A stretch of DNA of 64,000 bases from Megalobrama amblycephala (taxonomy: Eukaryota > Chordata > Actinopteri > Cypriniformes > Xenocyprididae): the NCBI RefSeq assembly GCF_018812025.1, contig NC_063053.1:9928123-9992122 (forward strand), written 5' to 3'. Made by a program: the position numbers and the translations under genes. Below, piece by piece: positions 45,091 to 57,510 of this stretch; the first letter of the stretch is position 1, and each line of letters begins with the position of its first letter. The notes beneath the pieces were generated by a model that worked only from the letters and a program-made list of their open reading frames with translations, did no database searches and was not told where the DNA came from.

Positions 45091-45099
45091 GTAAGAGCG

Positions 45100-46245
45100 C
45101 TGATTCTCTGACTTACTCTGGAAAACTGCTGACAAGTTTATATAACCGCTAATTTTGTTGATAATATTACTTACTTATCACTTAGACATGTTAGAAAATT
45201 AGACAACAGTGATGCAACTAATCTTAATCCATGCTGTCAGTTGGCCATTGAGTTTGTATGTGTTGTGTTCTATAATGTTTCATTAATGTGTTTTATTAGC
45301 TTTTATTATATGGGTTTATGTTGTTTTTTTTTTTTAACCTTTGAATGTTTATTAGTTTTTTGCGTAAGTGTTGCGCGTATCGGGTAGCGGTGCGCGATCC
45401 TGCTGCGCGTGTCGTTATTTATTCATATGTCATGCGAGCTCATGAGGGTGAACTAGCGTGTTGCCATGAGCGCACGAGAAGCTCGTGAGGGGTTTCACCC
45501 CCGGGAACTTATAGAAGAACCAAATAAAACAGCGTGTCAGCTGATAACCGCATTTAATGTGATATGACTGATGGTGGCACTGATGAAAGAGGAATGGCTG
45601 GCATACCATTAGTGACATCAAGAGTGTATAATGCTGGGTGGTGGCAGGAGGTAAAGGTGATGTATATTATCAACATGCATATGGACTTCCAGATGGACAG
45701 CAGATCTGATAACCTGTGCATGCATAAGCACTCAAGAGTGATCCACTCCAGAGGGCTTGTTTCAATTTGCTTATTTGTTTGTCCCCCATCATGCTCTTAC
45801 GAAGGTCTGACATTATGAAGTGCGTATAGTTGTCTCTTTTTTTTTTTTGCCTTACATAGCTATAAATAAACTGCTTTGAGCTGTGATGAGATACTGTATA
45901 CCACACTGACTCTGTACATTTGAGATTGTTCACCTTTTGGTCCCTTTTGGTTCTGGTGTACTCAGTGAACTTATTGATTACAAAGACATAGTTCTCCAGT
46001 TCTCCATTTTTTAGACTTGCCTTTCAACTGTTGATCAGTTTGGGAACATTGGAACAACTTTCATATAAAAAGCATGAGCTCTGTTCCAAAACTTGTGAGC
46101 TGCATTTTAAAGCATCATAGGTGCATTCAAGATGAAGGCTTTTCAAAAGGTTCATAATATAACTTTTTTTTAGGGCATTTTACGGCAGCATTATGCAATC
46201 TGTGCTGAGAAGGCAATCCCACAATGCATCAGTGAAGGTATATAT
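45100..46245. other. Putative first intron, nothing else recognised
   Basis: Mixed-composition unique-looking DNA with short T runs and no exon or repeat boundary that I can support. Confidence 0.4.
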
Positions 46246-46248
46246 ATA

Positions 46249-47834
46249 CAAACCCGATTCCAAAAAAGTTGGGACACTGTACAAATTGTGAATAAAAACA
46301 GAATGCAATGATGTGGAAGTTTCAAATTTCAATATTTTATTCAGAATACAACATAGATGACAGATCAAATGTTTAAACTGAGAAAATATATCATTTTAAG
46401 GGAAAAATAAGTTGATTTTAAATTTCATGGCATCAACACATCTCAAAAAAGTTGGGACAAGGCCATGTTTACCACTGTGTGGCATCCCCCCTTCTTTTTA
46501 TAACAGTCTGCAAACGTCTAGGGACTGAGGAGACAAGTTGCTCAAGTTTACGAATAGGAACGTTGTCCCATTCTTGTCTAATACAGGCTTCTAGTTGCTC
46601 AACTGTCTTAGGTCTTCTTTGTCGCATCTTCCTCTTTATGATGTGCCAAATGTTTTCTATGGGTGAAAGATCTGGACTGCAGGCTGGCCATTTCAGTACC
46701 CGGATCCTTCTTCTACACAGCCATGATGTTGTAATTGATGCAGTATGTGGTCTGGCATTGTCATGTTGGAAAATGCAAGGTCTTCCCTGAAAGAGACAAC
46801 GTCTGGATGGGAGCATATTTTGTTCTAGAAACTTGGATATACCTTTCAGCATTGATGGTGCCTTTCCAGATGTGTAAGCTGCCCATGCCACACGCACTCA
46901 TGCAATCCCATACCATCAGAGATGCAGGCTTCTGAACTGAGCGCAGATAACAACTTGGGTTGTCCTTGTCCTCTTTAGTCCGGATGACATGGCGTCCCAG
47001 TTTTCCAAAAATAACTTCAAATTTTGATTCGTCTGACCACAGAACAGTTTTCCACTTTGCCACAGTCCATTTTAAATGAGCCTTGGCCCAGAGAAAACAC
47101 CTGCGCTTCTGGATCATGTTTAGATATGGCTTCTTTTTTGACCTATAGAGTTTTAGCCGGCAACGGCGAATGGCACGGTGGATTGTGTTCACCGACAATG
47201 TTTTCTGGAAGTATTCCTGAGCCCATGTTGTGATTTCCATTACAGTAGCATTCCTGTATGTGATGCAGTGCCGTCTAAGGGCCCGAAGATCACGGGCATC
47301 CAGTATGGTTTTCTGGCCTTGACCCTTACGCACAGAGATTGTTCCAGATTCTCTGAATCTTTGGATGATATTATGCACTGATGATAACTTAAAACTCTTT
47401 GCAATTTTTCTCTGAGAAACTCCTTTCTGATATTGCTTTACTATTTTTCGCCGCAGCATTGGGGGAATTGGTGATCCTCTGCCCATCTTGACTTCTGAGA
47501 GACACTGCCACTCTGAGAGGCTCTTTTTATACCCAATCATGTTGCCAACTGACCTAATAAGTTGCAAATTGGTCCTCCAGCTGTTCCTTATATGTACATT
47601 TAACTTTTCCGGCCTCTTATTGCTACCTGTTCCAACTTTTTTGGAATGTGTAGCTCTCATGAAATCCAAAATGAGCCAATATTTGGCATGACATTTCAAA
47701 ATTTCTCACTTTCAACATTTGATATGTTATCTATATTCTATTGTGAATAAAATATAAGTTTATGAGATTTGTAAATTATTGCATTCCTTTTTTATTCAAA
47801 ATTTGTACAGTGTCCCAACTTTTTTGGAATTGGG

Positions 47835-47835
<1 letters not shown>
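46249..47835 (-). mobile_element. Tc1-like transposon copy 2, better preserved
   Basis: Left end CAAACCCGATTCC. The right end (GGAATTGGGT) runs into an (AT)n array that has replaced the last bases and the TA. The transposase reads from [20 protein letters not shown] through [11 protein letters not shown] to ERYIQV without a stop (about 47487-46840), then shifts frame once and continues [21 protein letters not shown] to a stop at 46469. All DD34E residues remain. Only this frameshift, the loss of three bases in the HTH region and the damaged right end separate it from a plausible active copy. Confidence 0.92.

Positions 47836-47909
<74 letters not shown>
47836..47909. repeat. (AT)n microsatellite
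   Basis: About 36 AT units grown at the right terminus of the Tc1 copy. Confidence 0.95.
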
Positions 47910-47912
<3 letters not shown>

Positions 47913-50085
47913 CATGTGTGTGCTATATCTTTTTTTATGGTTAATAAAATATTGTGTCATTGGTTTGGCAACATGCTAACTCCAAACTCAATTTTGAAAA
48001 CAAATCAAATCAACTTTTAGCATGTGAGCAATGCTATTTGTATAACTGTTGCTTCAAACCTCTCATAAGTTCATGTTCTATTCCAGTTTAGATGCCTATG
48101 TAGGCAGTAGACAGCAAGACGGCTCACTATAGTGTCTTTACCTTTTTTTTTATTTTTTTTTTAATAATTTTTGGCTATAAAACCATGATGAATTTAGGCT
48201 AAAATGATTTGGGTTGAAGTGTTATGAAGGTATTATGGCTGGTCTGAATTCTTGATGAGTTTGTGAGGAGAGAATGTCAGTTTATACATCAGAGTGACAT
48301 CATAAGGACTTTGGTTGCATTAGCTTTGTTTGAATAACAAAAAATGATGAATGCATGGCGGAGGTGTGTTTGTGTGCATGCACAAGTGTTTCTGTTTGAT
48401 ATAGAATCTTCTGGCTCCTTTGCCACGCTTTCTCACTCGGCATGTCTGTCACTCCTTTCAAATCCACTCTGAAAACGAGTACAGAAGGAGAGAGGGATGA
48501 TCATTTGAAATGAAGGCTTGGGATGGGACAGGTATTTTGAGTGACAGGCTGAAATGAACGGCTGTATCAGAGAAGGAGAGAGGAATGAATTGCAGATACA
48601 GTGACGAACAGATGAAGAAAATAAAAGATGAATCTGAGGGATAAAATGGGAGAATTCTGATCTGTAAGCAGCAATGAATCCCACTCCACTGGTTTTAGCT
48701 TTTGGCTCCCATTCACTTTCTCGCTCTCCTTCTCACCCATTCTATTTGAGTGTCCCGTCTGTGCGAGGTCATTAAATCAGGAGGGTTAGTCAGGCAGAAC
48801 GTAGAGAGGTCAGAGGGACAGACTAAAGAAGATGAGGGGTGCAGAAGGAGAGGAGAGGGAATTTTGGACAGGACCCTCCCATCGAGCCAAATGAATATTC
48901 TGTATTCAGCATTGAATAGCATACTGCATACTTCACATTAGGGATAAACTGATATTTTGGCCAGGCTAATAAATGTTCACACTTCACAGTATACATAGTA
49001 GTAAGCTATAGCCTTAGATTACATCCTTCTTGATATTTTTGACCTCACTGACCTCATTGATCTTCTCCATATACTGTTTTGGAGCTGAACACCTCTTGCC
49101 ATTATGAGTGATTGAGATTTTAATTGAGCACAGATGTGAATGTGACATGATGCTCTTAAGAACAAGCTGTTTGTTCAGTCTGAGAGGGTGAATTAATGGT
49201 TGCTCATGTGCTTTATGATGGTAACAGACTTCAGAGCTGGGTTCAGTTCACCCATCAATGATAATTTTGTTATTATTTACTCATGCTTATGTTATTCCAA
49301 ACCAGTGTAACTTACTTTATTCTGTGTAACAAAAAATTACTTTATGAAGAATATTTTGTGTACTTTTTCAATATAATTGTGAATAAAGACTAGGGCTGTA
49401 TCATAAAAATGATCCATATGACTTGAGCACTATTACAAGTCTTCTGAATAGTTTTGTGTGAGAAATAAACCAAAGTTTTAGTAAAAATCTTAACATCCAC
49501 CCTACTTTGCCCTGATTCGTGAATGAATGGTTCAATTGAATAGATTTGTTTCAGTGATTCAGTTGATCCAGTTTGCAAAACTAATAAAACAATTATTAAT
49601 ATTGATTAATATTAGTTCAACTGATATTAATGTTTATTAATAGTTAATATTTCATTATTTTTTAGTTTATTTTTGTTTACTGTCTGATAACCAATATGCA
49701 ACACTAGTTTTAGCGATATATGCTATTTACACTAAGTGCAAATAGCTGTAGATGCTATTTACAATAGGTGAATATAGTGATAGATTCTATTTACATCATG
49801 TAAAAGTATCAGTTACAATAAGAGTAAATTGCAATTAGATGTTATATATACTTTATATTGGCAGATACTATGTTTGCACCTCAGTATTTTTGTACATTAA
49901 CAGGATGTAATATCACAGAGTGTAAATGATTATATTTATTCAAATTTTTAAATGGATGCTGCCTTATTGGGAGAATAAAAACCCTCCCTACACCTTCACC
50001 TAACCCTACCCAATAAACACTTTTAATATTATTATACACTCGTTCGCTGTTTATTTCCACTTTTAGAACATTATTTATATTTTTA
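47910..50085. other. Mostly unique noncoding DNA
   Basis: No gene is seen. A purine-rich stretch (48480-48860, GGAGAGAGG words) and a decayed MITE end at about 49240-49370 (CAGTTCACCCATCAATGATAA ... TTATTTACTCATGC) are the only notable pieces. Confidence 0.4.
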
Positions 50086-50105
50086 TTGAAAATAAATGCG
50101 AGCTC

Positions 50106-50181
50106 GGCAAAAGGCGGATTCAAACCCACGACAATTGCATTAAAAGCCAGGTCTGCAAGCCTTACTCGCTATTACTTTGCC
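50106..50181 (-). other. tRNA-derived sequence (tRNA-like pseudogene or SINE head)
   Basis: On the minus strand 76 nt begin GGCAAAGTAATAGCGAGTAAGG and end GGGTTTGAATCCGCCTTTTGCC, trimmed here as start GGCAAAG and end CTTTTGCC that can pair as an acceptor stem. A TAGCGAGTAAGG A-box-like word and GGGTTTGAATCC B box are correctly spaced. D and T stems are imperfect, so a functional tRNA is unlikely. Confidence 0.35.
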
Positions 50182-50774
50182 ACTGCAGACGTTGAATTCT
50201 GCGTGCCTTTTTTAAAACTTGAGTGGCCGAACCAGACATTGGTGGGCGGAGCTAGTGAAAATAGCATTTGCCAACAAGGGATGCTATGTACACTTAGTGT
50301 GCACGCCATGCTGTTGTCGGTGCGCACAGACACACATACAAGGTTTGTGCACACACAGAGAGAGAGAGGTGGTTCAGATAGCTCGCAAACTCCAAATTGA
50401 TTTCTCTTTCGCATCCTCAATGCACTTGGATGGACACTTACATGCATTATGTCCGTCAAAATACCCCTCTCGGCAAGTATTCTCGTAAATACATTCGGTT
50501 GTCTTAATTGAACGAGGTGAGAATTCGGATGTGTGTATATCGGATGTGTGCTCGCATGGGGTCTTACTCTTAAAGTGACAGTAACCTATAAATAGGCCTA
50601 CCTGCTGTTGTCTGTCATGTAAATCAAACAACAAAACACAGCTTTAACAAAGATTAATCTATATTAAATTTATACAGTGAACAGTGTCATTTTACATTTA
50701 ATTATTACATTTCTGTACACAAAAATTAATACTACAGTTAGACCTTATACTTTATTTGTAACTTTATGTTGTAT

Positions 50775-51910
50775 TTATTAGGGCCCGAGCACCGATGGTG
50801 TGAGGACCCTATTGGAATTGCTCAGCCAATTATTCTTCTTCTCCAAAATGAATCACATTTTTGAGGGCCTAAACGTTCTCAAAAACTCATGAAACTTTGC
50901 ACACGCGTCAAAAGTGGTGAAAATTTACATCTGATATGGGTTTCAGAATTAGGTGTGGCAAAATGGCTCGATAGCGCCACCTACAAAATTTAAATTAAGC
51001 GCCCTTTGTGCTACGTTTCACGTACAGTTATGAAATTCGGTAGACAGATGTAACAGCCCAATACCTACAAAAAAGCCCCTGGGTGCAAAGTTTGTAAACC
51101 CAACAGGAAGTGAGATATTTTGAATTTTCTCTACAAAATTTTGGCAGTTTTTGCCATTTCCACATGTTGTACTTTAACTAACTCCTCCTAGAGCTTTTAT
51201 CAGATCAATGTCATATTTGGTCAGTCTAATCTAAAGGCCTTTGAGACGTTAAATTGCGAAGATCTAGAGTTTTCGCTGAAGGGCGTGTCCGTGGCACCCT
51301 GACAAAGTTCGATGTTTCGCCATGAAACAGGAAGTTGTTGTAACTCGGGCATACAATGTCTGATCTGCCCCAAACTTCACATGTTTTATTAGAGTCCTGA
51401 CCTGAAGACATCTATATGACAATATTCAGTTACAGTCATAGCGCCACCTGGGGGCAACAGGAAATTACATGTTTTACACTGTGATTAACTCCTCATAGAG
51501 ATTAAACCAGATCAACATCATATATGGCAAGTCTAATCTTAAGACCTTAGCGATGATAAATATCAAAGATCTTGAGTTTTCGTTGAAGGGCGTGTACGTG
51601 GCGGACTGACAAAGTCTGATGTTTCGCCATGAAAGAGGAAGCTGTTGTAACTCAGGCATACTATGTCTGATCTGCCCCAAACTTCACATGAGTGATAAAA
51701 GTCCTGGCCTAAAGACATCTATATTCAGTTAGCTATAGCGCCACCTGTTGGCAGCAGGATGTGTGGCACTTTTACATGATTTTGCCATAATTCTCCTGTA
51801 TTTACTTGCTCACATGCATGTCGCCCACTGTTTGCTGTTTTCCTAAGGCCAACGGGTGGCGGTGAGCCCGGGTGCGAGGGCCCTTTCATCGCTGCTTGCA
51901 GCTTTAATCT
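50775..51910. repeat. 1.1-kb dispersed repeat with GGGCCCGAGCACCG / GGGTGCGAGGGCCC ends
   Basis: Starts AGGGCCCGAGCACCGATGG and ends GGTGCGAGGGCCCTTTCATC then GCTGCTTGCAGCTTTAAT, roughly inverted. Interior modules repeat with a period of about 307 bp: GAAGGGCGTGT at 51278 and 51585, each followed by GATGTTTCGCCATGAAA, CTGATCTGCCCCAAACTTCA and ATAGCGCCACCTG. No coding frame. The family is widespread in teleosts but I cannot give it a class. Confidence 0.7.
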
Positions 51911-52206
51911 ATGCTTGTAATTGATGTACAGTATTTGTTCTTTTTTTACAGTCTGTTCACTTGCCTTTAATAATGTATTATTCTAATAGTTTCTGCTGTG
52001 GTATCGGAGTAGTTAAAGTGGGCTAAGTAATAAATGCAAAGTTACCCCCCACCCCCCAATTTTTTTTTTGAGCTGATCCGAAACATGATCCTATCCGTGA
52101 CTTAATAACCATGATATGATCCGAACCGTGAGTTTTGTGATCCGGTGAACCACTAATGAAGACAGAAATTTCATTTTTTAGGGTGAATGAAATCTGAATA
52201 GAAGTA

Positions 52207-54123
52207 TTAAAGTGGTCATGAACTGAGAAATCAAATTTTCCTTGAGCTTTTGACGTGTAAGAGGTCATAAAGAATATCCTGTAAGTTTTAGAACTGAAAA
52301 CTTCCTTGTTAGTCCAAAAACAGCTTTTATTGTAACCAAGCCCAGAATACGACTCGTTGTGGAATGTGCCTATCTATGACAGGTGAAAGACCGCCTCTGC
52401 AGAAGAAAAACAATTCCTACTTCACCATTGCAATGTTGGCCCCACCCACTGGTGTGTTAGTCAGATGACGAGGAGAGAAGAGGATCAGGATACAGGACTA
52501 AAACGCGACTGCGCCCCTGCCCTTGCGGAGGTCTGTGCATGCCACTGTCTGTGATCAGTGATTTCTGCACTCAAAAAAATGAATTGTTGGATTTACTTAA
52601 AAAATAAGTGTCAAGTGGTTCCACGCAACAATATTGAGTAATTTGTACAAAAAACTATTTAGTTGAATGAACAAAAGAAATTCAAGTAAAGCTGACAAAA
52701 TTTTTTTGAGTAAATACAAATCATTTGAATGTCACTGTTACATAATATTTATATGTGCAGTTTACTTAATAATATTATGTTGATTACGTAAGGTGAACAC
52801 ATTTTTTTTTTGAATAATCATTTAAATAGAAAGGATACAACATATCAGAATGCAGCCCCTCACCCCACTCAAAAAATAACTAATTGAACAAACTCAATTT
52901 AATTGAGAGCAGGAATTTCAGCCTATAAGCATGCGTATATGAGTGCACACAGCCTAAACACAGGCGACACTCTTCTGCATGATGGTAACCACAAAATTCA
53001 AAAACATTACAGAAACTACTCTAAATGTCCAACATAACTGAACATTAAACACTAACATAAACTAACAACATCTTTCCCTTTACTGAAAAACATATAAAAT
53101 AACACTTTAATCCCTAAATTTACTCTCCTAATGCAGTCCCTTGCAAAGCATGCTGGGAACTACGGATCCACTGCACAGTTAGTTATGTCAACGGTAATGT
53201 GTGCATTTCACACAGCAATGTTAAGTTGACTGAACAAACAATTACTAAGTAAAGCTGACAATACTCAATTTTAGTAGAAACAACGCAGTTAAATGACGTT
53301 CATGTAGTTACATGAGTTTTTTAAGTAATGTGAACGAGGGTGGTTTGAGTGAAACTAACAACAGTGAAAGTTCATTTTTTTTGAGTGTGATATGTATTGA
53401 TTCATGTACAGTCAGATGTTCTTTGTCTATGTGTCAGTAAATCAAAACAGTGACTAAACGGTCAACTGCATCGTTTCTGTTAGTATGATGAAAATAATCT
53501 GTTATTTAAACTGTGATAAATTCAATCCCTGGAGCTGTCAATCAAACAGCGCGAGTTTATCAGTGACTGAGTTCTGGACTCTCGCCAAAACTCCCGCTAT
53601 ATTCAACAAATCTCTTGTTTACATCGTGTTTGCACTGTTAATTATGATAAAAGCATTCGTTAGTGTGCAGAAATTGAGTTTCACTGATGAGATCACTGCA
53701 TTTAAGCACTCAACAACATGTTTGTGATCGTCTACAATGTTCATCACTGCAGCCTTTCATGCCACAATCTAAATATAATGCCATAGATCTAAATGTAATG
53801 CTATCATCAACACTTTTCATGATTAGTTAACCTTGAGAGCCGTAATAGTAAAAACGTGCTAAAAGTTTTCGAGAGAGTTCCACATGTAATACTTAGCTAT
53901 TTCATATGCAAAGATGTTAGCCAATCACAGCAGTGGGCGTTTACACTGAAGTCTCACAGCAGACATGCCCCTTAAAACAGAGTGTTCAAATAAGAGAGCT
54001 AAAATCAGGGTAGGAAAAATGCCTTTTATTTCTAAATTATGACAATTTTTCATGTAAAAATCACAACATTATAAGTGCACCTCAGGAAACATTATAAAAT
54101 AATGCAGTTCATGACCTCTTTAA
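52207..54123. mobile_element. Second copy of the 1.1-kb TTAA element, inverted and interrupted
   Basis: Ends TTAAAGTGGTCATGAACTGA and GCAGTTCATGACCTCTTTAA. Inverse in orientation to 38609-39716, with the same CACAGCAGTGGGCGTTTACA and TGAAGTCTCACAGCAGACA blocks. The extra length is explained by a nested MITE at 52568-53387. Confidence 0.85.
52568..53387. mobile_element. MITE with CACTCAAAAAAATGAA ends nested in the TTAA element
   Basis: Left CACTCAAAAAAATGAA and right TTCATTTTTTTTGAGTG are inverted repeats. Interior AT-rich with AAGTAAAGCTGACAAAA twice. Absent at the equivalent place in the copy at 38609-39716, which proves insertion. Confidence 0.85.
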
Positions 54124-54995
54124 GCTTAAAATGCTTAGTCACATAAACAAATTGTACTTTTAAAGAAGATATTTTCAATGAATCAGTTTAACCAGTTCTC
54201 AAAACCTGTCTGGATGATGAATTATACTAATCCAGTTATCAAATTCAACTCGCTAAATGTTTGACTTTGTGACCCATCAAAATGGTTAACAGCTCACTGG
54301 AGGGAAGATCAGTGAACCATCTTTTTCTCTGTTTGTACACAATGACTACTTCAGTGGATCGTTTTAGTCTTCATTCACTAGGCGTTCTTTAAGATTTCTC
54401 CCTTTGTGTTTAGTTGAAGTAAGTAATTTGAGAAAGTTATATAAGTAGATGAAGAAATAGCAAAAGTTCCTATTCGCATTTCCATTCGTAAAGTGTGTTA
54501 TATCTATAAAGGGACCACCCTTGGCTCGTACAGTATGAACTGACCACTTGGGCCTCCTGGCCCCTTGATGAATTCAACACAAGCAGATTAATTGTTATAG
54601 CCTACGAAAACGTATGTTTCCTTATTTTATTTTTATTTACCGTGAATGATTAAATGATTCAGAACTGTATAATGGTAACTGATGTGTTAAATTTCATGTT
54701 TTGACTACAAGTGTCACATTTGTGTGTATTTTGTTGTACTGTGTAAATAAGCAGGTATGAATCTGTAAAGTTTGTGAAGAGTGCACGTGAGAGAGGAGCA
54801 TATGGAGAACACTTGCGAACGCCCTCTCCTGTTCATCCATAACTCAAAGCTGTAGGATTTGCAGTGTTCAATTACAGCCCCGCTCATAAATAATCTGACG
54901 GAGGCCGGTCATAATACCCCATTCAGTGTTAGCTTTACAGCGTGACAAATCCTTGTTGTTGGTATTTATGTACAGAATGCAGCCTTGGGAACGTT

Positions 54996-55034
<39 letters not shown>

Positions 55035-56240
55035 ATAAACAACAGTAAACCCATTTTTTTTGGATCTTTTAATCATAAATGTCACTGTTTATAATCCTCT
55101 AATGAAGAAAAAGAAAAAAAAACAAAACAAGACAAAGCACGTTAAATAGAGTACATATATATTTTGCATAATGCAATTAAATGTTTTATAGACCATTAAT
55201 GTTTTTCATAACATATTCATGATATTTAAACACTTTTTGTAATTTTTTTCAACAATAAAACATAATATGCATTATGAATATTTTGATAACAGCAACAAAA
55301 GTAGTTACTAATAAAGTAATATTAGTAACTATTTTAAAATGTAAATATATTATCAGTAGACCAGACTTTAAAGAAACAACTGGTAAATGGACATACCAAT
55401 TTCACATCAATTTTATTGTATTGTGAAAATGTCACAATACAAAATTATTTTCAAATTCTCTCTTAACCAATTGCATGAGGTTTGGCACTTCATTTGATTT
55501 TGCTAATGGCTCAAAAATGACACTGTATTCGCCGACATAACATACCTCACTTCTGATAAACAGAGCATGTGATGCTGGAAGTAAAGAGCTTCTACATCTT
55601 TGTATTGTTTCACCTGTATGCTGTCAGACAAGCTGCAGGTTTCCCCGTTTGACGGGTTTATTGTAGTAGTGGACCTCTTCACAACACAGCAGCTGCCCTC
55701 TCTTTCTCTCTCTCCATCTCTGAGAATTCTGACAGTTTGTTTTGCAATGCAATAATACAGGAAACCTATAACAAACTCTCTGTGGAGAGAGGGATGAGGC
55801 AGAAAGGAAAAGATAGAGGCAGAGGGAGCAAGAGAGAGAATATCAGTCCTTCTCCAGCTCTCCTCTCCTCTGACAGGTTATTGATTTAGGCATTTTGTCG
55901 GCGCAGTGAGCTTGTCTCTCCTGCCTCAAAGTTTTGCTGCACATAAAGTCAGAGACAGCACACAACACTGATACATGTTGAACATATTAGACTGCACAAA
56001 CCATTTAATACTCAAAACTCAATGTTCTCTGACCTCAGAAATCTCACATTCCTTTCTCTTTGGTGAGCATGTTTGAACTGTTGTGATGCATGTATCTTTC
56101 ACAAGTACGTTTTTTACACATGAACCATTAGGTTTCTGAGACTGTGCTGTTTTTTAAATTGTGAGTACCACTTTTATTGAACTTTCATAGAAAGTTTTTT
56201 TTTTTTTTTAATTGGCAGGCAATATGAATGATTCACCTTT
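54124..56240. other. Repeat-poor block, candidate conserved noncoding DNA
   Basis: Apart from a (TG)n run at 54999-55032 I see no transposon boundary in 2.1 kb, unusual for this window. 54780-54990 is compositionally distinct (CAATTACAGCCCCGCTCATA, AATAATCTGACGGAGGCCGG) and 55680-55930 has pyrimidine/purine-rich tracts around TGACAGGTTATTGATTTAGG. Purely a candidate for regulatory sequence. Confidence 0.35.
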
Positions 56241-56251
56241 ATATATATGTA

Positions 56252-57293
56252 CAGTGGGTACGGAAAGTATTCAGACCCCCTTAAATGTTTCACTCTTTGT
56301 TATATTGCAGCCATTTGCTAAAATCATTTAAGTGTACTTTTTTTCCTCATTAATGTACACACAACACCCAATATTGACAGAAAAACACAGAATTGTTGAC
56401 ATTTTTGCAGATTTATTAAAAAAGAAAAACTGAAATTTCACATGGTCCTAAGTATTCAGACCCTTTGCTGTGACACTCATATATATAACTCAGGTGCTGT
56501 CCATTTCTTCTGATCATCCTTGAGATGGTTCTACACCTTCATTTGAGTCCAGCTGTGTTTGATTATACTGATTGGACTTGATTAGGAAAGCCACACACTT
56601 GTCTATATAAGACCTTACAGCTCACAGTGCATGTCAGAGCAAATGAGAATCATGAGGTCAAATGAACTGTCTGAAGAGCTCAGAGACAGAATTGTGGCAA
56701 GGCACAGATCTGGCCAAGGTTACAAAGCAATTCTGCTGCACTTAAGGTTCCTAAGAGCTCAGTGGCCTCCATAATCCTTAAATGGAAGACGTTTGGGACG
56801 ACCAGAACCCTTCCTAGAACTGGCCGTCCGGCCAAACTGACAATACTTTGACCCTAAGCACACAGCTAAAATAATGAAGGAGTGGCTTCACAACAACTCT
56901 GTGACTGTTCTTGAATGGCCCAGCCAGAGCCCTGACTTAAACCCAATTGAGCATCTCTGGAGAGACCTAAAAATGGCTGTCCACCAATGTTTACCATCCA
57001 ACCTGCCTGGAGAGGATCTGCAAGGAGGAATGGCAGAGGATCCCCAAATCCAGGTGTGAAAAACTTGTTGCATCTTTCTCAAAAATAATCATAGCTGTAT
57101 TAGATCAAAAGGGTGCTTCTACTAAATACTGAGCAAAGGGTCTGAATACTTAGGACCATGTGATATTTCAGTTTTTCTTTTTTTAATAAATGTGCAAAAA
57201 TGTCAACAATTCTGTGTTTTTCTGTCAATATGGGGTGCTGTGTGTACATTAATGAGGAAAAAATTGAACTTAAATGATTTTAGCAAATGGCTG
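56252..57293 (+). mobile_element. Internally deleted Tc1-like transposon
   Basis: Begins TA|CAGTGGGTACGGAAAGTATT. It carries an N-terminal transposase piece (MRSNELSEELRDRIVARHRS at about 56654) and jumps to the C-terminal piece (56874-57059: [20 protein letters not shown]). The middle with the first two catalytic Asp residues is gone. The right inverted repeat is cut at GCAAATGGCTGC and followed by an (AT)n array. Nonfunctional. Confidence 0.9.
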
Positions 57294-57294
57294 C

Positions 57295-57331
<37 letters not shown>
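57294..57331. repeat. (AT)n microsatellite
   Basis: Replaces the missing right terminus of the preceding Tc1 copy. A similar array lies at 57460-57504 after a short family R fragment (57365-57445). Confidence 0.95.
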
Positions 57332-57335
<4 letters not shown>

Positions 57336-57457
57336 TTACCGATACATAGTGTTCTCAACATGTATTTATAGGCTGCATTTATTTGATTCAGTAAAAACAA
57401 TAATATCATGAAATATTTCTCTTTAAAATAACAGTTTTCAAACTTTTGGTACTGTAG

Positions 57458-57459
<2 letters not shown>

Positions 57460-57504
<45 letters not shown>
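57460..57504. repeat. (AT)n microsatellite
   Basis: About 22 AT units. The following 57510-58200 is AT-rich without recognisable features. Confidence 0.95.

Positions 57505-57510
<6 letters not shown>

Noticed and set aside
44841..45152. 103-aa frame MTLDDAAQSC... across the (GA)n tract and CpG promoter
   Set aside because: It consists largely of (RE)n from the microsatellite and is cut by a strong splice donor at 45091; no family resemblance.
46452..46935. Plus-strand frames over the Tc1 copies (also 35024-35522 and 28025-28674)
   Set aside because: They are antisense shadows of the minus-strand transposase and repeat between the copies only because the element does.
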